Source: Desulfatibacillum alkenivorans DSM 16219
GTDB taxonomy: Bacteria > Desulfobacterota > Desulfobacteria > Desulfobacterales > Desulfatibacillaceae
Assembly: GCF_900142135.1 (NCBI RefSeq)
Contig: NZ_FQZU01000052.1
Coordinates: 1-34,405, forward strand
DNA: 34,405 nt
Direction: 5' to 3'
Shown here: positions 32,953 to 34,405 of the stretch, in pieces
How positions within the stretch are numbered: the stretch's first letter is position 1
Layout of the letters: the number at the start of each line of letters is the position of its first letter
Made by a program: the position numbers and the translations under genes
Notes under the pieces: model-generated
Told to the model about the DNA's origin: nothing
What the model saw: only the letters and a program-made list of their open reading frames with translations
Database searches by the model: none

Positions 32953-33113
32953 CGTCTCATCCTTAAGTTCCTCCCAGTAAAATTAAAAGCAGGTTGAAAC
33001 TTGCCGGATGGAAAGGTTATTGATAGCCTGTTCATCCATGAGAGGAAATTTACCGGCTTTTGAGATCCAATAGCATCCATATTAATAATCCGACAACAAT
33101 AGAGAGGCGTTTT

Positions 33114-34268
33114 ATGCGGATTTCCGCAAGAGGGCAGAACATTCGGCAAAGCGATATCAGAACCATGACCACGGCCTGCCGCGAGGCGGGCGGCATCAAT
33201 CTGGCTCAGGGAGTTTGCGACATCAAGGTCCCGGACGAGGTCATCGCCGGCGCAAAAAAGGCCATGGACGAGGGTTTTAACGTGTACACGCCCAACCACG
33301 GACTGCCGGAGCTGCGTCAGGCCATTGCCGGCAAAACCGAGGCCTTTTACGGATACCGGCCCGACCCGGAAACCGAGATCGTGGCCAGCCTTGGCGCCAC
33401 CGGCGTGTTCTACTGCGCAGCCATGGCGCTTTTGAATCCCGGGGACGAGGTGATTTTGTTCGAGCCCTATTACGGATATCACGCCAGCACTCTGGAGGCG
33501 GTGGGCGCAATTCCCGTCTTCGTCCCTGCAAAACCGGGAACCTGGGAGATCGAACCGGACGCCCTGGCCAAGGCCGTCTCCCCTCAGACCCGGGGGATTG
33601 TACTGTGCACGCCCGGCAATCCCTCCGGGCATGTCATGACCCCCGGGGAAATCGATTTGATCGCGGAAGTTGCGCAAAAGCACGACCTGGTGATCTTTTC
33701 CGATGAGATCTACGAGCACTTTCTGTACGACGGGCGCACCCACCAGTGCCCCGGGCTCCATCCCGGCCTGGAAGGGCGGACCGTGACCATGTCCGGCGCT
33801 TCCAAGACCTACGCCATCACAGGCTGGCGTTTGGGCTACTGCATCTGCCCTGCGGACGTGACTGATGCCGTCACCCACTTGAACGATCTGGTTTACGTGT
33901 GCGCCCCCGCGCCTTTGCAAATGGGCGTGGCCGCGGGCATGAACATGCTTGGCAGGGATTACTACGAGGGCCTGGCCCGGGATCATCAGAAAAAGCGGGA
34001 CCTTTTCTGCGATACGATTGAAAAGGCCGGCATGAAGCCCTATCGCCCGGAAGGCGCCTATTACGTGCTGGCCGAAGTTTCCGGCGTGCCCGGGCATGAC
34101 TCGTTCACCCGGGCCATGCATATTTTGGAAAAAACAGGGGTTTCCAGCGTGCCGGGGAGGGCTTTTTTCCATGACGACTCCGGGGACGCCCTGGTGCGCT
34201 TTTGCTTTGCCAAGGAATTTCCGGTGCTGGAAGAGGCTTGCGACCGCATCGCAAAATGGAAAAGGTAA
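33114..34268 (+). CDS. PLP-dependent aminotransferase, class I/II (fold type I)
   Basis: An aminotransferase of 384 aa from the ATG at 33114, chosen for the GAGAGG site and the family-like beginning IRQSDIRTM; the frame is open to 33060. Key residues: N169 in CTPGNPSG, D197 and Y200 in SDEIYEHF, and the PLP lysine K231 in SGASKTYAITGWRLGY. The C-terminal VRFCFAK carries the substrate-carboxylate arginine. INLAQGVCDIKVPDEV and YTPNHGLPELRQAI fit the aspartate/kynurenine-type aminotransferases. Amino donor and acceptor are not determined. It stands alone after the degenerate hicA locus. Confidence 0.9.
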   Translation: MRISARGQNIRQSDIRTMTTACREAGGINLAQGVCDIKVPDEVIAGAKKAMDEGFNVYTPNHGLPELRQAIAGKTEAFYGYRPDPETEIVASLGATGVFYCAAMALLNPGDEVILFEPYYGYHASTLEAVGAIPVFVPAKPGTWEIEPDALAKAVSPQTRGIVLCTPGNPSGHVMTPGEIDLIAEVAQKHDLVIFSDEIYEHFLYDGRTHQCPGLHPGLEGRTVTMSGASKTYAITGWRLGYCICPADVTDAVTHLNDLVYVCAPAPLQMGVAAGMNMLGRDYYEGLARDHQKKRDLFCDTIEKAGMKPYRPEGAYYVLAEVSGVPGHDSFTRAMHILEKTGVSSVPGRAFFHDDSGDALVRFCFAKEFPVLEEACDRIAKWKR

Positions 34269-34405
34269 TGGGCCAAGGACTGCTATAAAAGATTTTGGTT
34301 GTTATTCCTATTTGATGGCCCGGCAAAAAGTTTCCGGGATTAATGCCCCCACAATCAGGGCCGGTTTTTTGTTGTTTTTATAGGGAATAATGCTTGCCGC
34401 AGGAT

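Larger units (their letters stand above)
32652..33113. other. Region with degenerate toxin-antitoxin remains
   Basis: It contains the small frame at 32686-32805 and the frameshifted hicA-like gene at 32768-32952. From 32953 to 33113 nothing is recognised except the ribosome site of the aminotransferase gene (GAGAGG before 33114). Confidence 0.6.

Noticed and set aside
32949-34172. Long minus-strand open frame (407 codons) opposite the aminotransferase
   Set aside because: The sense gene has the PLP lysine and all family motifs; the antisense protein resembles no family I know.
1-34405. tRNA or rRNA genes
   Set aside because: No cloverleaf with a TTCGANTC-type arm or rRNA-like conserved block was noticed on either strand; a covariance scan would be needed to exclude one fully.

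Overview
The window reads as a chromosome segment of an anaerobic, sulfate-reducing Desulfobacterota bacterium. Gene content and codon style recall Desulfatibacillum and relatives, but that genus-level guess rests on recall of family content, not a search. The grounds are moderately high GC, anaerobic acyl-CoA genes (acyl-CoA dehydrogenase, AMP-forming ligase, a ferredoxin-nitroreductase fusion), PAS proteins ending in the C-x2-C...SHxICPEC tail common in this group, dockerin-type secreted proteins without a visible cellulosome, and many palindromic intergenic repeats.

Layout. 1-1389: tail of an upstream gene, then a metal-dependent amidohydrolase. 1771-6931: a small exported protein, a membrane-anchored protein, and a 1267-residue secreted multidomain protein ending in a dockerin-like repeat. 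7420-13839: a catabolic operon with a TetR regulator, SCP2-like protein, acyl-CoA dehydrogenase, acyl-CoA ligase, 2[4Fe-4S]-nitroreductase and SCP-x-type thiolase. Together these would activate, oxidise and thiolytically cleave an unknown carboxylic acid. 14021-16186 (minus): a secreted LamG plus seven-blade FG-GAP/VCBS plus dockerin protein. 16578-20100: a tandemly duplicated sensory module with a stand-alone B12-binding protein, a PAS/coiled-coil/Cys4 protein and an all-helical partner. Both copies have a sigma-54-type -24/-12 promoter, and the second B12 gene is broken by a frameshift. 20165-24835 (minus): six closely spaced genes (CBM48 protein, LapA-like, ZntB, UPF0316, Na+/Ca2+ exchanger, CNNM/CBS protein) that look like a cation-homeostasis operon. 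24836-27929: two repeat-rich gaps around a membrane-anchored AraC-type regulator. 27930-32651: a radical SAM protein fused to a haloalkane-dehalogenase-like hydrolase, followed 18 bases later by a one-piece chelatase-type AAA+/VWA protein. 32686-32952: a degenerate HicA toxin locus. 33114-34268: a PLP aminotransferase.

The most interesting region is 16516-20100. The B12-binding proteins carry the W-x9-E-H cap motif known from CarH-type adenosylcobalamin photoreceptors and the E-x-H-x2-G cobalamin-ligand motif, but have no DNA-binding domain. They sit with PAS/Cys4 proteins and an unrecognised helical protein. This suggests an uncharacterised light- or corrinoid-sensing system in an anaerobe. 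Second is the radical SAM-hydrolase fusion coupled to a chelatase-like ATPase.
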